Source of the DNA: Oscillatoria princeps RMCB-10
Lineage (GTDB): Bacteria > Cyanobacteriota > Cyanobacteriia > Cyanobacteriales > Oscillatoriaceae
Direction: 5' to 3'
Length of the DNA: 64,000 nt
Assembly (NCBI GenBank): GCA_019359235.1
Contig: JAHHHT010000008.1
Location: 124,001-188,000 of the forward strand
In this document: one piece after another, positions 1 to 9,689 of the stretch
Numbering within the stretch: the first letter of the stretch is position 1
Layout: each line of letters begins with the position of its first letter
Position numbers and translations under genes: made by a program
Notes under the pieces: model-generated
The model's database searches: none
Seen by the model: the letters and a program-made list of their open reading frames with translations, nothing else
Told to the model about the DNA's origin: nothing

Positions 1-3000
1 ACTGCTGCTGTTAGTGGTATCCTTATTATCGGGGGTGGAAGTTTTGCTGCTGGATACATTGGGGTTGATGCTGCTATCAGAAGTCACGGAATGAATTAGG
101 TTATTAGACAGCACCGGCTTAGTTTCGGTTAGGGAAGACACCGGCATTGCGTTAGCGCTAGAAGGCGCGGTGCCTGGGTTTGTGGCAACCGGCACCGGCA
201 GTGGGTTAACGCCTGAATTGATATTCACTTCTCCCGTATCTGTGTGAACTGCACCCGTGTTAATTTCTCCGGTGGCGCTAGTGAGGGTGATAGTACCACT
301 TCCATTGGTGCCGGTGGAGGTGATATTGCCTGTAGTAATGCTGCCAACTGCTGTGTTGGTGATGTTGCCGGCAGTTCCACCTTGGGCGCTTGTGGTTTGG
401 TTGCCGGTGGTTATATTGTTGCCGGCAGTGTTGGTGATGTTGCCGGAATTGCCGTTAGTGGCGCTGGTGGTTTGGTTGCCGGTGGTTATGTTGTTGCCGG
501 CGGTGTTATTGATGTTGCCGGAATTGCCGTTGTTGGCGCTTGTGGTTTGGTTGCCGGTGGTTATATTGTTGCCGACAGTGTTGGTGATGTTGCCGGAATT
601 GCCGTTGTTGGCAGAAGAGGTTTGCTCGCCGGCTGTCACGTCACCGCCGGCAGTGTTAGTGATATTGCCGGAATTGCCGTTAGTGGAAGTGGTGGTTTGG
701 TTGCCGGTGTATAGGTTCTGACCCGCCGTGTTAATAATACTGCCGGTGGAAGTTCCCACAGAGCTGAGATTACCCGTGTAAATATTGCCGTTGAAGCCGG
801 GGGCTGTAATTTTGATAGTGCCGCTGGGCCCGTTATTTGCTTGGGTGAGGATATTGTTTGTGGTGATGTTACTATTATTACTGGTCAAGGTAACATTCCC
901 ACTCTGGGTGCTGCCATAGGAGGTAATCTCCCTTGTTGTGATGCTTCCTGGGCTGGTGAGGGTGATATCGCCGGCAGTGCCTTGGCTAGAATAGGTGTCT
1001 AGGTTGCCCCCGACTCCAATACTATTTGAACTGGCGCTGTTGATGGTAATATCGCCGCCGTGTAATAAGCCTTCTGAGCGGATGCCTGCGGTTTCGACGT
1101 GTCCGGCAGCATTGATTGTAACATCGCCGGCAGTGCCATCTATAGAATAGGAGTCTAGATTGCCGGCGCTGGTATTGATTTCTCCTTGCTTGCTGGTAAT
1201 GCTAATACTGCCGCCATGCTGGGGACCTCCCGAATGGATGCCACTGGTGATTACGTCGCCGCCTGTTGTCACATTGCCATAAACACTGGCCGTTACGTCG
1301 CCACCTGTTATGACATTACCATAGGCATTGATGGTAACATTGCCGGCAGTCCCTCCGGAAGACATGGTGTTGAGTGAGCCGGTCCTGGTATCTACCCCAC
1401 CGCTGCTGCTTGTTATTGTGATGTTTCCGCCGGTGCCGGTGCTCCCTTCAAGTGGGGTGAATTGCATCTCACGCTCGGACCACGACTGAACTGCAAAACC
1501 CGCCATTGACGTAATCTGCCCTGTCTTAATATCCCCAGAAGCCGTTAGGGTGACAGAACCCCCATTTCCCGAATCTGAATGAGAGGATAGGCTGCCACTG
1601 GTAGTATCGATAGCACCGGCTTTGCTGTCGATATTAATATCCCCTCCTGTTCCGTAGCTTTCTGATTCGATACTACTTGTCTTAATATCCCCAGAAGCCG
1701 TCAGGGTGACAGCACCCCCATTCTCCTCCGATGAAGAAGAGGTTAAGGGGCCACTATTAATCGCACCTGAGCTACTATTGAGGGTGATATTTCCCCCACC
1801 ACTGGCACCATAAGAGTTGATGAAACCTGTGTCAATATTTCCAGAAGCACTCAGGGTTACAGAACCAGCATTCCCCTGAGGGGAATCAGATTGTAGATTG
1901 CCCAATTGAGTGTTAATGGCTCCAGAGGCGATAAGGGTGATATCCCCCCCTCTGCCGGCACCTAACGAATAGGAGTCGATTTCACCTGTCTTGATATCTC
2001 CAGAAGCTGTTAGGGTGACAGCACCCCCATCCCCCTGAGAAGAACGAGATATTAGGCTGCTATTGACAGTATTAATCGAGCCAGAGGCGGTGAGGACAAT
2101 CGGGCCGGCGTTTCCATCGCTGGCCGCCGTAGAGATAGTTTCGATAGCGGTGATGTCCCCGGCGGCTTTTATTTCAATTGCACCCCCACCAGAAGTTGAT
2201 ATTTCACTCAGTAAGTTGGTCGCACCCCCTACAGTCACCCCCATTTCCGGAGAGTAGAAAAACGCTCCGCCGCTGCCAGTCATTGCCTCTAAATTGCTGG
2301 CGGTGATGCGGATGGGGTCTGTCTGGGTGCCAATTCCCCCGCTGCCAAAAGTTTGGAAGATAGCGCTCCCTGCGGTAATCAGGGAGTCGGAGGAAGCGGG
2401 CAGTATATTGCCACCATTTGCGCCGACCATTGCAGTTCCTGTGGTGCGCAGATTGCCGAGAGTTATATGGCCTATTTCCCCTAAGGAACCTAATTGAATC
2501 CAGATGCTGCCACTGCCTGCATTGAGCGCGGTTCCCGGGGCCATTGTTACGGAACCCATACCTGGGGAGCGTTTGCTTGCGTCAGCACTGTTATTGTTGG
2601 CCAACAGGTTGATATTCCCGTTGCCGCCAGAGGTGTCAATGTCAGCGTTTATTTTGATATTGCGTCCGGCAATCAGTTCTAAGGTGGAGATATAACTCGT
2701 TTGGATGGGCTGATTGATGGTAATGTCGTTGTGAGCGAAAAGGGAGACGGAACCACTTTTATTGTTTATCGATCTGGCATCCGAAGTGACACTGGCATCT
2801 GCACCAGCACTGAACGGATCGTCACTGCCGCCGGCAGCAACGGTGATATTCTTCGAGTCGCTGATATTGCCGGTGGCAATGCTGCCGGCATAAGCATTAA
2901 TGGTGAGCTTACCGTTGTTGCCACTCGCAGAATAAAAGTCAAGTTGGCCGCTGCTGGTATCGACGTTACTATAGATACTGGTGAGGGCAATATTGCCACC

Positions 3001-5511
3001 CTGAGACGCTCCCCATGAACTGATGTTGCCGATGGTTATGTTGCCGGCAGCGCTGACAGTTACAGCACTTCCATTGCCCTGATTAGAATGAGAGTCTAAC
3101 CTGCCTTTTGTCGTATTAATTGTCCCGTCACTGCTATTAAGTGTGATATTTCCCCCACTGCCGGTGCCATTAGAATACGAGCTGATATCACCTGTGTTAA
3201 TCTTTCCAGAAGCAGTCAGGGTGACAGAACCCCCACTCCCCTGATATGAAGACGTGTTTAGCCCGCCCAGTGCAGTATCAATGCCACCGCTACTGCTATT
3301 GAGGGCGATATTCCCCCCACTGCCGGTGCCGGTGCCCTGCCACGTCTCTGTATCTGAGTCGTAGGAACCTGAAGAAGATATGATGTCACCTGTCTTAATA
3401 TCCCCAGCAGCGGTCAGAGTGACTGAACCACCGTTACCCTGCGCTGAATAAGACGATAGACTTCCATAGAAGGAGGTAGTATCCCTGCTCCCGGCGTCAA
3501 TGGCACCGGCACGGCTTGTTAGGGTGATATTCCCCCCACTGCCGGTGCCCGAATCCGACCAAATGTTATTTGTCTTAATATCCCCAAAAGCCGTCAGAGT
3601 AACAGAACCACCATCCCCCTGACTTGAAGAAGAGAATAGGGCCCAGCTTAAGCTAGTATCAATCCCACCGGCACTGCTATTCAGGGTTATATTCCCGCCA
3701 CTGCCGTTGCTAGAAGACCTGATATCACCTGTTTTAATATCCCCAAAAGCAGTCAGGGTGACAGAGCCCCCCTTGCCCTGATTTGAAGAAGAGTTTATGC
3801 CTGCGAAGGATTCCCTGCTGGTATTGAGAGTGTCAATCCCACCGGCACTGCTCGTAATGGAGATATCTCCCCCACTGCCAGTGCCAGCGGTGGTAGATGT
3901 ATCTCGGTCGTAGTAACCTCTAGAATAAGAATAGATGTCACTTGTCTTAATATCCCCAGAAGCTGTCAGGGTGACAGAACCCCCATTCCCCTGAAATGAA
4001 GAAGAGTCTAGCCCTGCGGAGGCAGTATTAATCCCACCGACACTGCTATTGAGAGTGATATTACCCCCATTGCCTGGGCCGGGGCCAAAACTGTTATATG
4101 TATCCATATCCCAGTAACCTGAAGAAGAGATGATGTTACCTGTCTTAATATCCCCAGAAGCACTCAGGGTGACAGAACCTCCATCACTCTCAAATGAATA
4201 AGAAGACAAACTGCCCGCGCTGGTATCAATGGCACCGCTGCGGCTTTCTAAGGTGATCTTCCCCCCTGTGCCGGTGCCACCTGTAGATGAAAACTCCTCG
4301 TTGCCCCATTCATCAGTAGTAGAGGTAATCTCACCCGACGAGGCCGATTTTATCTCACCTGTTACAATATCGCGTTCCGCCGTCAGGGTTACATTCCCCC
4401 CATTCCCATCAACCGAACTGGAATCTACAACCCCAGCACTTGTATTAATCCCACCGGCACTGCTACTCACGCTAATCTCCCCCCCACTGCCGGTGCCGCC
4501 GGCTACCGTCCGCAGAGAATCTGTTACAATATCTGATGTGGCATTCAAGGTAATCGCCCCGCCATCCCCTGATTCAGAACTCGTGTCAATATTGCCGGCA
4601 GCTATCCCCCCCTCCGTCGGTATCCTCACCCCAGAACCCGTCAAAGACACTTCCCCTTTTTCATTAACACTCAGCGCCGAGGCGTGCCCAAAATCTGGTC
4701 TGCCAGTCAGCAATTGCGGTAAGGACAAAGGTGTCAGCTTTTCATTATTATCTTGTAGGACAGGCGTCCCGCCTGTCCCTCCTAACCCCGCAGGCTCAAT
4801 GTCCAAACTCAACAAATGCCCCTCTTGAGAAATCCGCACCGCACTCTCACCCGGCACTGCCGCAATGGTAATATTCCCCCCAGGACTTGATAAGGTGCCG
4901 GTGTTTATCACTGTCCCGCCCAACAAGGCAAGATTGTTACCTGATGTTAAACTTAAATTCCCCTCATTGACAATCGCCCCCGGCTGCAGTACCGCGAAAT
5001 TAAACGCACTCGGAGTCCCCACTAAAATATTGTAATCATTGCTACCAACCGCATTAAACCACCCCGAACCAAACCCGATGCCGGTGGCAGTTGTCGCGGT
5101 GAAGGATGCCGGCACGTTTAAAGAAGCATTTGGGCCAAATAGGATGCCCGCTGGATTCATTAAGAAAAGGTTAGAATTTCCCCCACTGACTTGAATTAAC
5201 CCATTAATATAAGAAGCGTCACCCCCAACTACTCGCCCCAGAATATTGCGGATATCGGGATTGGAGAGAAAGTTGGCAATCTGCCCCTCACTCAGGCCAA
5301 ATTTCTGGAAACTGTGAAAGAGATTCGCGCCATCTCTTGACAGAGAACCGCCTTGTATGTTAAAGGTATTGCCCTGCGGCGTGACAGTTGTGCCGATGCC
5401 GTCGGGTGCGGGGGTGATGGGTTGGGCGAGTGCCGGTGTTGCGGAGGCAAGCGCCCCAAGGTAGGGAAGAACAGCAAGCAACAGACTGAGGTTTGCAGCA
5501 AAGGATTTCAT
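1..5511 (-). CDS. Giant haemagglutinin-like adhesin, copy A (3' end outside window)
   Basis: This frame runs without a stop from an ATG at 5511 to the left edge, giving 1837 residues. It opens with a signal peptide ([20 protein letters not shown], cleavage probably after ATPALAQ) and a two-partner-secretion haemagglutination domain at about residues 35-250, with motifs such as [16 protein letters not shown]. The rest is a Gly/Ser/Thr-rich beta-helix of roughly 50-residue repeats ([26 protein letters not shown]) and, near the edge, a 25-residue array ([20 protein letters not shown]). It is closely similar, almost identical over the first 250 residues, to the complete gene at 25151-31990. That paralogue ends in a CHAT protease domain, so copy A probably has one beyond the edge (inference). 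Such proteins are exported through a TpsB outer-membrane pore; none is visible here. Residues near 245 carry a short insertion and a palindromic repeat relative to the paralogue. Confidence 0.9.
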   Translation of the reverse strand, partial: MKSFAANLSLLLAVLPYLGALASATPALAQPITPAPDGIGTTVTPQGNTFNIQGGSLSRDGANLFHSFQKFGLSEGQIANFLSNPDIRNILGRVVGGDASYINGLIQVSGGNSNLFLMNPAGILFGPNASLNVPASFTATTATGIGFGSGWFNAVGSNDYNILVGTPSAFNFAVLQPGAIVNEGNLSLTSGNNLALLGGTVINTGTLSSPGGNITIAAVPGESAVRISQEGHLLSLDIEPAGLGGTGGTPVLQDNNEKLTPLSLPQLLTGRPDFGHASALSVNEKGEVSLTGSGVRIPTEGGIAAGNIDTSSESGDGGAITLNATSDIVTDSLRTVAGGTGSGGEISVSSSAGGINTSAGVVDSSSVDGNGGNVTLTAERDIVTGEIKSASSGEITSTTDEWGNEEFSSTGGTGTGGKITLESRSGAIDTSAGSLSSYSFESDGGSVTLSASGDIKTGNIISSSGYWDMDTYNSFGPGPGNGGNITLNSSVGGINTASAGLDSSSFQGNGGSVTLTASGDIKTSDIYSYSRGYYDRDTSTTAGTGSGGDISITSSAGGIDTLNTSRESFAGINSSSNQGKGGSVTLTAFGDIKTGDIRSSSNGSGGNITLNSSAGGIDTSLSWALFSSSSQGDGGSVTLTAFGDIKTNNIWSDSGTGSGGNITLTSRAGAIDAGSRDTTSFYGSLSSYSAQGNGGSVTLTAAGDIKTGDIISSSGSYDSDTETWQGTGTGSGGNIALNSSSGGIDTALGGLNTSSYQGSGGSVTLTASGKINTGDISSYSNGTGSGGNITLNSSDGTINTTKGRLDSHSNQGNGSAVTVSAAGNITIGNISSWGASQGGNIALTSIYSNVDTSSGQLDFYSASGNNGKLTINAYAGSIATGNISDSKNITVAAGGSDDPFSAGADASVTSDARSINNKSGSVSLFAHNDITINQPIQTSYISTLELIAGRNIKINADIDTSGGNGNINLLANNNSADASKRSPGMGSVTMAPGTALNAGSGSIWIQLGSLGEIGHITLGNLRTTGTAMVGANGGNILPASSDSLITAGSAIFQTFGSGGIGTQTDPIRITASNLEAMTGSGGAFFYSPEMGVTVGGATNLLSEISTSGGGAIEIKAAGDITAIETISTAASDGNAGPIVLTASGSINTVNSSLISRSSQGDGGAVTLTASGDIKTGEIDSYSLGAGRGGDITLIASGAINTQLGNLQSDSPQGNAGSVTLSASGNIDTGFINSYGASGGGNITLNSSSGAINSGPLTSSSSEENGGAVTLTASGDIKTSSIESESYGTGGDINIDSKAGAIDTTSGSLSSHSDSGNGGSVTLTASGDIKTGQITSMAGFAVQSWSEREMQFTPLEGSTGTGGNITITSSSGGVDTRTGSLNTMSSGGTAGNVTINAYGNVITGGDVTASVYGNVTTGGDVITSGIHSGGPQHGGSISITSKQGEINTSAGNLDSYSIDGTAGDVTINAAGHVETAGIRSEGLLHGGDITINSASSNSIGVGGNLDTYSSQGTAGDITLTSPGSITTREITSYGSTQSGNVTLTSNNSNITTNNILTQANNGPSGTIKITAPGFNGNIYTGNLSSVGTSTGSIINTAGQNLYTGNQTTTSTNGNSGNITNTAGGDVTAGEQTSSANNGNSGNITNTVGNNITTGNQTTSANNGNSGNINNTAGNNITTGNQTTSATNGNSGNITNTAGNNITTGNQTTSAQGGTAGNITNTAVGSITTGNITSTGTNGSGTITLTSATGEINTGAVHTDTGEVNINSGVNPLPVPVATNPGTAPSSANAMPVSSLTETKPVLSNNLIHSVTSDSSINPNVSSSKTSTPDNKDTTNSSS
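318..715 (-). repeat. 75-bp tandem array inside adhesin copy A
   Basis: About five imperfect 75-bp units encode the 25-residue repeat [20 protein letters not shown] plus TTSAx. Neighbouring units differ at few positions, and one variant unit reads [14 protein letters not shown]. The paralogue carries a matching but differently composed array at 29973-30390. In-frame units of this kind can expand and contract without disturbing the reading frame. Confidence 0.8.
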
Positions 5512-5640
5512 CGAAAACACCCATTGAATGTAACTGTGAAGAATGCCGAGATAATTGGGCGCATAGGGGCGTATTGCTCTCCTAATTTACCCGCTATGGC
5601 TGGGAGTATTTGTCTGGGCCATCATCTAACAATATACACT
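5512..5640 (-). promoter_or_regulatory. Upstream region of adhesin A conserved with adhesin B
   Basis: Read on the minus strand, this stretch shares three blocks with 25027-25150 upstream of adhesin B: TATATTGTTAGAT (here 5624-5636), ATGCGCCCAATT, and GGGTGTTTTCG directly before the ATG. The sequence between the blocks has diverged. Conserved islands in otherwise diverged DNA suggest a shared promoter or 5' UTR control site, with TATATT a candidate -10. No start site can be fixed from sequence alone. The rest of the spacer to hisB at 5925 is AT-rich and holds no gene I can support. Confidence 0.4.
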
Positions 5641-5924
5641 CCGTATCCAGCCAATGCAATCCGAAATAATACGGAACTTTGAGCGTTAAAACTGCAGCAA
5701 AAAGCCCAGATTAATAATCTTTAATCTTTCGCAGTATTGCTTAGCAATTATTTCAATAATATTCACCAATAGTGGCGGCTATTTCATTTTCAACCCAATT
5801 CCTCTCAACGCCGCATTCTGAATTAGAATTCCCAATTCCCAATTCCCAGGTCAAAATTCCTCTAGACGACAGCACCCCCAGGGTAGATAATGGATGTGAT
5901 GCCCTCCCCTAGCCAGCAGGTGCC

Positions 5925-6566
5925 ATGCAAACACGCGACCGCAACCCCCAAACCCTCCCCACCCCAGAACAGCCACCGGCACGCACCGCCACCCTCCGCC
6001 GCACCACCGGCGAAACCGACGTGCAAGTCACCCTCAACCTGGATGGCACCGGCACCTGCACCGCCCAAACCGGCATCCCCTTCCTCGACCACATGCTGCA
6101 CCAGATCGCCTCCCACGGACTCATCGACCTGGACGTTCGCGCCACCGGCGACATCGAAATAGACGACCACCACACCAACGAAGACGTCGGCATCACCCTA
6201 GGACAAGCCCTAGCCAAAGCCCTCAGCGACCGCAAAGGCATCGTCCGCTTTGGCCACTTCATCGCCCCCCTCGATGAAGCCCTGATTCAAGTCGCCCTGG
6301 ACTTTTCCGGACGCCCCCACCTCAGCTACGGGCTGCAAATCCCCACCCAGCGCGTCGGAACCTACGACACCCAACTCGTGCGCGAATTCTTCGCCGCCCT
6401 CGTCAACCACAGCCAAATCACCCTGCACATCCGCCAGCTGGACGGCATTAACTCCCACCACATCATCGAAGCCACCTTCAAAGCCTTCGCCCGCGCCCTG
6501 CGCATGGCCACCGAAATCGACCCCCGCCGCGCCGGCAGCATTCCCAGTTCCAAAGGCGTATTGTAG
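5925..6566 (+). CDS. hisB: Imidazoleglycerol-phosphate dehydratase
   Basis: The 213-residue product is HisB, which dehydrates imidazoleglycerol phosphate to imidazoleacetol phosphate in histidine synthesis, in the cytosol. The His-rich manganese sites are visible: [13 protein letters not shown] (residues 53-65), the DHHTNEDVG motif (81-89) and the second-half repeat [16 protein letters not shown]. The length fits the monofunctional cyanobacterial enzyme of about 200-210 residues, with no phosphatase fusion. The first 20 residues form a Pro/Thr-rich leader before the conserved core ([12 protein letters not shown]), so a slightly later start cannot be excluded. hisC follows 108 bp downstream on the same strand and supplies the next step, so co-transcription is likely. 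Confidence 0.96.
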   Translation: MQTRDRNPQTLPTPEQPPARTATLRRTTGETDVQVTLNLDGTGTCTAQTGIPFLDHMLHQIASHGLIDLDVRATGDIEIDDHHTNEDVGITLGQALAKALSDRKGIVRFGHFIAPLDEALIQVALDFSGRPHLSYGLQIPTQRVGTYDTQLVREFFAALVNHSQITLHIRQLDGINSHHIIEATFKAFARALRMATEIDPRRAGSIPSSKGVL

Positions 6567-6674
6567 TGCCAATTTTGGATTTTAGATTTTGGATTTTGGA
6601 ATTGAAAAAGACTGCAGGAAAGCTTTTTCAGCCAGAGTCAAAAATACTATCTATCTCAACTTTGTATAAAATCC

Positions 6675-7808
6675 ATGCTTCCATTTATCCGCTCCGACCT
6701 AGGCGAGCTCAGCGCCTACACCCCCAATCCAGGCGGCACCCCAGACGAGCCGGCTCCCATTTCCCCCGACCGGCTCGACGCCAACGAAAGCCCCTATGAC
6801 CTGCCCGACGAGTTAAAACAAAAGCAGGCTTGGACTTACCTGCAGGAAATAGAGTCAAATCGCTATCCCGACGGCACTTATACCGCCCTCAAGCAAGCCA
6901 TCGCCGAATATGTCTGCGAATCAGCCGCTCCCGAACCGGCAGATAATATCACCCCAGACAGGATCACCGCCGGCAATGGCTCCGACGAACTGATCCGCTC
7001 CCTAATTATTGCCACCTGCTTGCGCGGAGAAGGATCTGTCCTCGTCGCCAATCCCACCTTCTCCATGTACGCCATTCTGGCAGAAACCCTCGGCGTGCCG
7101 GTAGTGCCGGTGGGGCGCAATCCCACAAACTTTGAAATCGACTTAGCAGCCGCCCAGCTGGCGATCGAAAAAACCCAAAACCCGCCGGTGCGTGCCGTAT
7201 TCGTCGTCCACCCCAACTCCCCCACCGCCAACGCCCTCACGCCCGCTGAACTCGACTGGCTGAGGAGTTTGCCTCCGCAAATTCTCGCAGTCATTGATGA
7301 AGCGTATTTTGAATTCAGTAGAAATACGGTTGCGGGCGAGCTGCACCGGCACCCAAACTGGGTTATTTTGCGGACATTTTCCAAAGGCTTCCGACTGGCA
7401 GCCCACCGAATCGGTTATGCCATTGGGAATCCAGAACTGATCGCCGCCCTGGAAAAAATCCGCCTCCCCTACAATTTGCCCAGCTTCACCCAAGCTGCAG
7501 CCCTCAGCGCACTGCGCCACCGGCAGCAACTGCTGGCATCCGTGCCCGAAATTATTGCCGAGCGCGACAAATTGAGAGACGCCCTAGCCCAGATGCCGGC
7601 CCTGCAAGTGTGGCCCAGTGACGCCAATTTCATCTACCTGCGGCTGAAAGATGCCGGTGGCGCAGACGCCCTGGCCAACATCACCCAGCAACTGAGAGCC
7701 GGTGGCACCCTGGTGCGCCACACCGGCGGCGGTTTGCGAATCACCGTTGGCACCCCCGATGAGAACGCGCGGACAATCCAGCGGTTGCAATTACTGTTCA
7801 GCCGGTAA
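6675..7808 (+). CDS. hisC: Histidinol-phosphate aminotransferase
   Basis: The 377-residue product is a fold-type I PLP aminotransferase that converts imidazoleacetol phosphate to histidinol phosphate using glutamate, directly after the HisB step. Visible features are the substrate/PLP N-terminal motif [11 protein letters not shown], the PLP phosphate region GNGSDELI, the HPNSPTAN loop, the aspartate-tyrosine motif VIDEAYFEF and the Schiff-base lysine at about residue 237 in [16 protein letters not shown]. The C-terminal arginine lies in [10 protein letters not shown]. Length is normal for the family. The ATG at 6675 begins [14 protein letters not shown], the usual start of this family. The 108-bp gap after hisB is AT-rich and contains no obvious terminator, so the two genes may form one transcript. 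Confidence 0.96.
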   Translation: MLPFIRSDLGELSAYTPNPGGTPDEPAPISPDRLDANESPYDLPDELKQKQAWTYLQEIESNRYPDGTYTALKQAIAEYVCESAAPEPADNITPDRITAGNGSDELIRSLIIATCLRGEGSVLVANPTFSMYAILAETLGVPVVPVGRNPTNFEIDLAAAQLAIEKTQNPPVRAVFVVHPNSPTANALTPAELDWLRSLPPQILAVIDEAYFEFSRNTVAGELHRHPNWVILRTFSKGFRLAAHRIGYAIGNPELIAALEKIRLPYNLPSFTQAAALSALRHRQQLLASVPEIIAERDKLRDALAQMPALQVWPSDANFIYLRLKDAGGADALANITQQLRAGGTLVRHTGGGLRITVGTPDENARTIQRLQLLFSR

Positions 7809-8014
7809 AGAGACTGTTTTGTGGGGCCGGGATTAGGGGATTAGGGGATTAGGGATTGCAAAATTGCTTAATTTACGTTTAATTCATTTTTATAACCACC
7901 TGTGGGGGGTTTCTTAAAGAAACTTGGTTTCTTAACCCGCATAGCCCCGGGCGCATCCCAAATCCCAAATCCTTGCATCCCCAATGCGATGATGCCCAAT
8001 GCCCCATGCCCAAT
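7809..8014. other. Intergenic repeat region after hisC
   Basis: No gene is seen. The stretch holds a short telomere-like run of GGGATTAG units (about 7830-7857) and, around 7910-7935, a degenerate relative of the genome-wide palindrome (TTCTTAAAGAAACTTGGTTTCTT). It lies between the converging hisC and the minus-strand gene ending at 8015, so the palindrome could serve as a two-way terminator (inference). Confidence 0.5.
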
Positions 8015-8608
8015 CTAAGCCATCACCGGGGCGGAAAGCTGGGTAGCGGTGCGGCGGAGAGTGCCTACAGTTTGCGGCAAAACGCCGACGAGACGAGCAA
8101 AAGCCTCATCCGAGATTTGGCTCACCGTTTCTGGGTCAAAGTAATGCTCAAACTGGGTCAAAACAGTTTGGGCTCGCTGCATCGGTGCCGCGTTGTGCGT
8201 CAGCTGTTCGGTTAAGCGAATCCAGTGACGGCGAATCGAGAAAGCCTTCTGCCGCTCTTGGTGGGATTCGGGATAGACCAAAGCGAGATCGCCCACCGGC
8301 ACGATTTGCTGGCAGTCCACATCCAAGAAGCCGCCGACAGCAGCTCCCGGTCCGGCAAACTCAGCGTGGAAGCGCTTGTAGAGGATCAAGCCGCAGCGGC
8401 GATTTTTAGCAACCGCCAGCAGCTGTCCGCTGCCGATCTGGGCGAGGATTTCCGATTCTCGAGCGTACAAAATCAGGCTCTGGCAAGGGTTGGGAGTTTC
8501 AGTTGCCGAGCGTTCAGCTCCCTGTGAGCTGAGGGGATGGGTGCTGGTGCTTGAGTTATCCACGGCGTCAAAAGCTTTCCTCTCGTGCTGCTGGTTATTG
8601 CCATTCAT
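8015..8608 (-). CDS. Conserved-looking protein of unknown function
   Basis: I do not recognise this family. The product has about 197 residues if translation begins at ATG 8608 (MNGNNQQHERK); an upstream in-frame start at 8644 would add 12 residues. After a polar Ser/Thr-rich N-terminus come a mixed alpha/beta stretch (SLILYARESEILAQIGSG, RRCGLILYKRFHAEFAGPG) and a helical C-terminal part (RAQTVLTQFEHYFDPETVSQ, LPQTVGTLRRTATQ). There is no signal peptide or membrane segment. The 8608 start overlaps the stop of the upstream minus-strand ORF as ATGA, which favours that start and translational coupling. Codon use and composition look like its neighbours. No function is assigned. Confidence 0.7.
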   Translation of the reverse strand: MNGNNQQHERKAFDAVDNSSTSTHPLSSQGAERSATETPNPCQSLILYARESEILAQIGSGQLLAVAKNRRCGLILYKRFHAEFAGPGAAVGGFLDVDCQQIVPVGDLALVYPESHQERQKAFSIRRHWIRLTEQLTHNAAPMQRAQTVLTQFEHYFDPETVSQISDEAFARLVGVLPQTVGTLRRTATQLSAPVMA

Positions 8609-8763
8609 GTCAACTTCACTCCTGGTGAGTGCACCAAAACCCAAAGCCCAGAGGGAGACTCAATTAGGTGTACTCTTTGCAGACGAATGCTGATGGGAGT
8701 CCCATCTGTAATACCAATGATGACTTGGTTGCGCCGCTTGTGATAACAAGATTTAATAAACAT
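8605..8763 (-). CDS. Possible small protein coupled to the downstream unknown gene
   Basis: From ATG 8763 the product is 52 residues (MFIKSCYHKRRNQVIIGITD and on to SGLWVLVHSPGVKLT). It is basic, beta-rich and without membrane segments. Its TGA at 8605-8607 overlaps the ATG at 8606-8608 of the next gene, a common sign of translational coupling and the main reason to consider it real. A TTG start at 8847 would lengthen it to 80 residues. I do not recognise the family, and a chance reading frame remains possible. Confidence 0.42.
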   Translation of the reverse strand: MFIKSCYHKRRNQVIIGITDGTPISIRLQRVHLIESPSGLWVLVHSPGVKLT

Positions 8764-9065
8764 TAGCCGCCCAACGCCCCTGCTTTTGTAAAGATTTTCT
8801 AAAGCCGTCTCAGAGTTTCCACGCAGGGAGCGTTCCGGCAAAGCCAAGACTGAAATTCTCTCTTTATATCAAGCCCGGTCTATTGCCTGTAATTAATTGC
8901 TGCCCCGCTCCCCAGAATACGGCGCTCCCCGGCACACTAAAATAAAAGTAATCAACCGGAATTGATATCATTCCCCATCTCCGGCACCCGCGCTAGGCCA
9001 TCGGGAGGCACTGTTTGACGCCGGCACGGGAGTGGCCGGTGGCGCGGACAGCTGCAGCAGAGAGT

Positions 9066-9689
9066 TCAGTGGCTTTGGGCGAGGTTCTTGCGCAGCAAAA
9101 TCCGCTTGGGCTGTCCCAGCAACCAAGAATGCCAGGGTCTGTCAGCCTCCTGCAGCCGGTAGCCCACCTTGAAATAGAGCCGGCGAGCCTGATGGTTATT
9201 TTCCAGGACGTGCAGGTGGATGTCTCGGAAGCCCCACTCGAGGGCCATGCGTTCGCAGGCGAGCAGCAATTGCCCAGCCACTCCCTGGCGGCGACTCTCC
9301 TTTCGGACAGCCAAATTAGACACGTAGGGATATTGGGAGTCAGAGTGAGGCCAGGAATGGATGGAGCGCAGCGCCATTTCTACCGTGCCGACGATCGCCG
9401 GCTGGATATGGGTGGGGGTTTTGGGGGAGACATCGATAGCCACAAAGCAGACGTAATGCGCCGTGGCAAAGCGGAGCCGGTGCCGCAGGTCTTCATAAAT
9501 GCTCATGCGCAAAAATGGATAAACCCACTGCATCAGACCCTCGCGAGAGTGAAAGCTATCGGTGAGGATCTCAGCAAGGCAGGTCAGATCCTGCGGTTGG
9601 GCAGCACGGATGAGCAAGCGGTTAGAACCGGCATGAGAGCCGGAAAAATCAGGCTTGCCTGGGGTTGCGGAGGAAAAGCAGGGGTTCAC
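9066..9689 (-). CDS. GNAT-family N-acetyltransferase
   Basis: The product of about 207 residues carries the GCN5-related fold. It shows an N-terminal strand-helix unit (LLIRAAQPQDLTCLAEILTD), a central substrate strand (AIVGTVEMALRS), the acetyl-CoA pyrophosphate loop in YVSNLAVRKESRRQGVAGQL (the R/Q-x-x-G-x-G/A signature, about residues 121-140) and the C-terminal motif B with NHQARRLYFKVGYRL. These enzymes transfer acetyl from acetyl-CoA to amines, small molecules or protein N-termini; the acceptor here cannot be read from sequence. The likely start is GTG 9689, since no in-frame ATG precedes the conserved core. About 25 residues before the fold are poorly conserved in character. It stands alone, with no operon partner. 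Confidence 0.88.
   Translation of the reverse strand: MNPCFSSATPGKPDFSGSHAGSNRLLIRAAQPQDLTCLAEILTDSFHSREGLMQWVYPFLRMSIYEDLRHRLRFATAHYVCFVAIDVSPKTPTHIQPAIVGTVEMALRSIHSWPHSDSQYPYVSNLAVRKESRRQGVAGQLLLACERMALEWGFRDIHLHVLENNHQARRLYFKVGYRLQEADRPWHSWLLGQPKRILLRKNLAQSH

Noticed and set aside
244-721. Plus-strand frames rich in Val/Gly/Ala repeats
   Set aside because: They are antisense shadows of the adhesin A repeat array; the minus frame has the signal peptide, TPS domain and unbroken reading.
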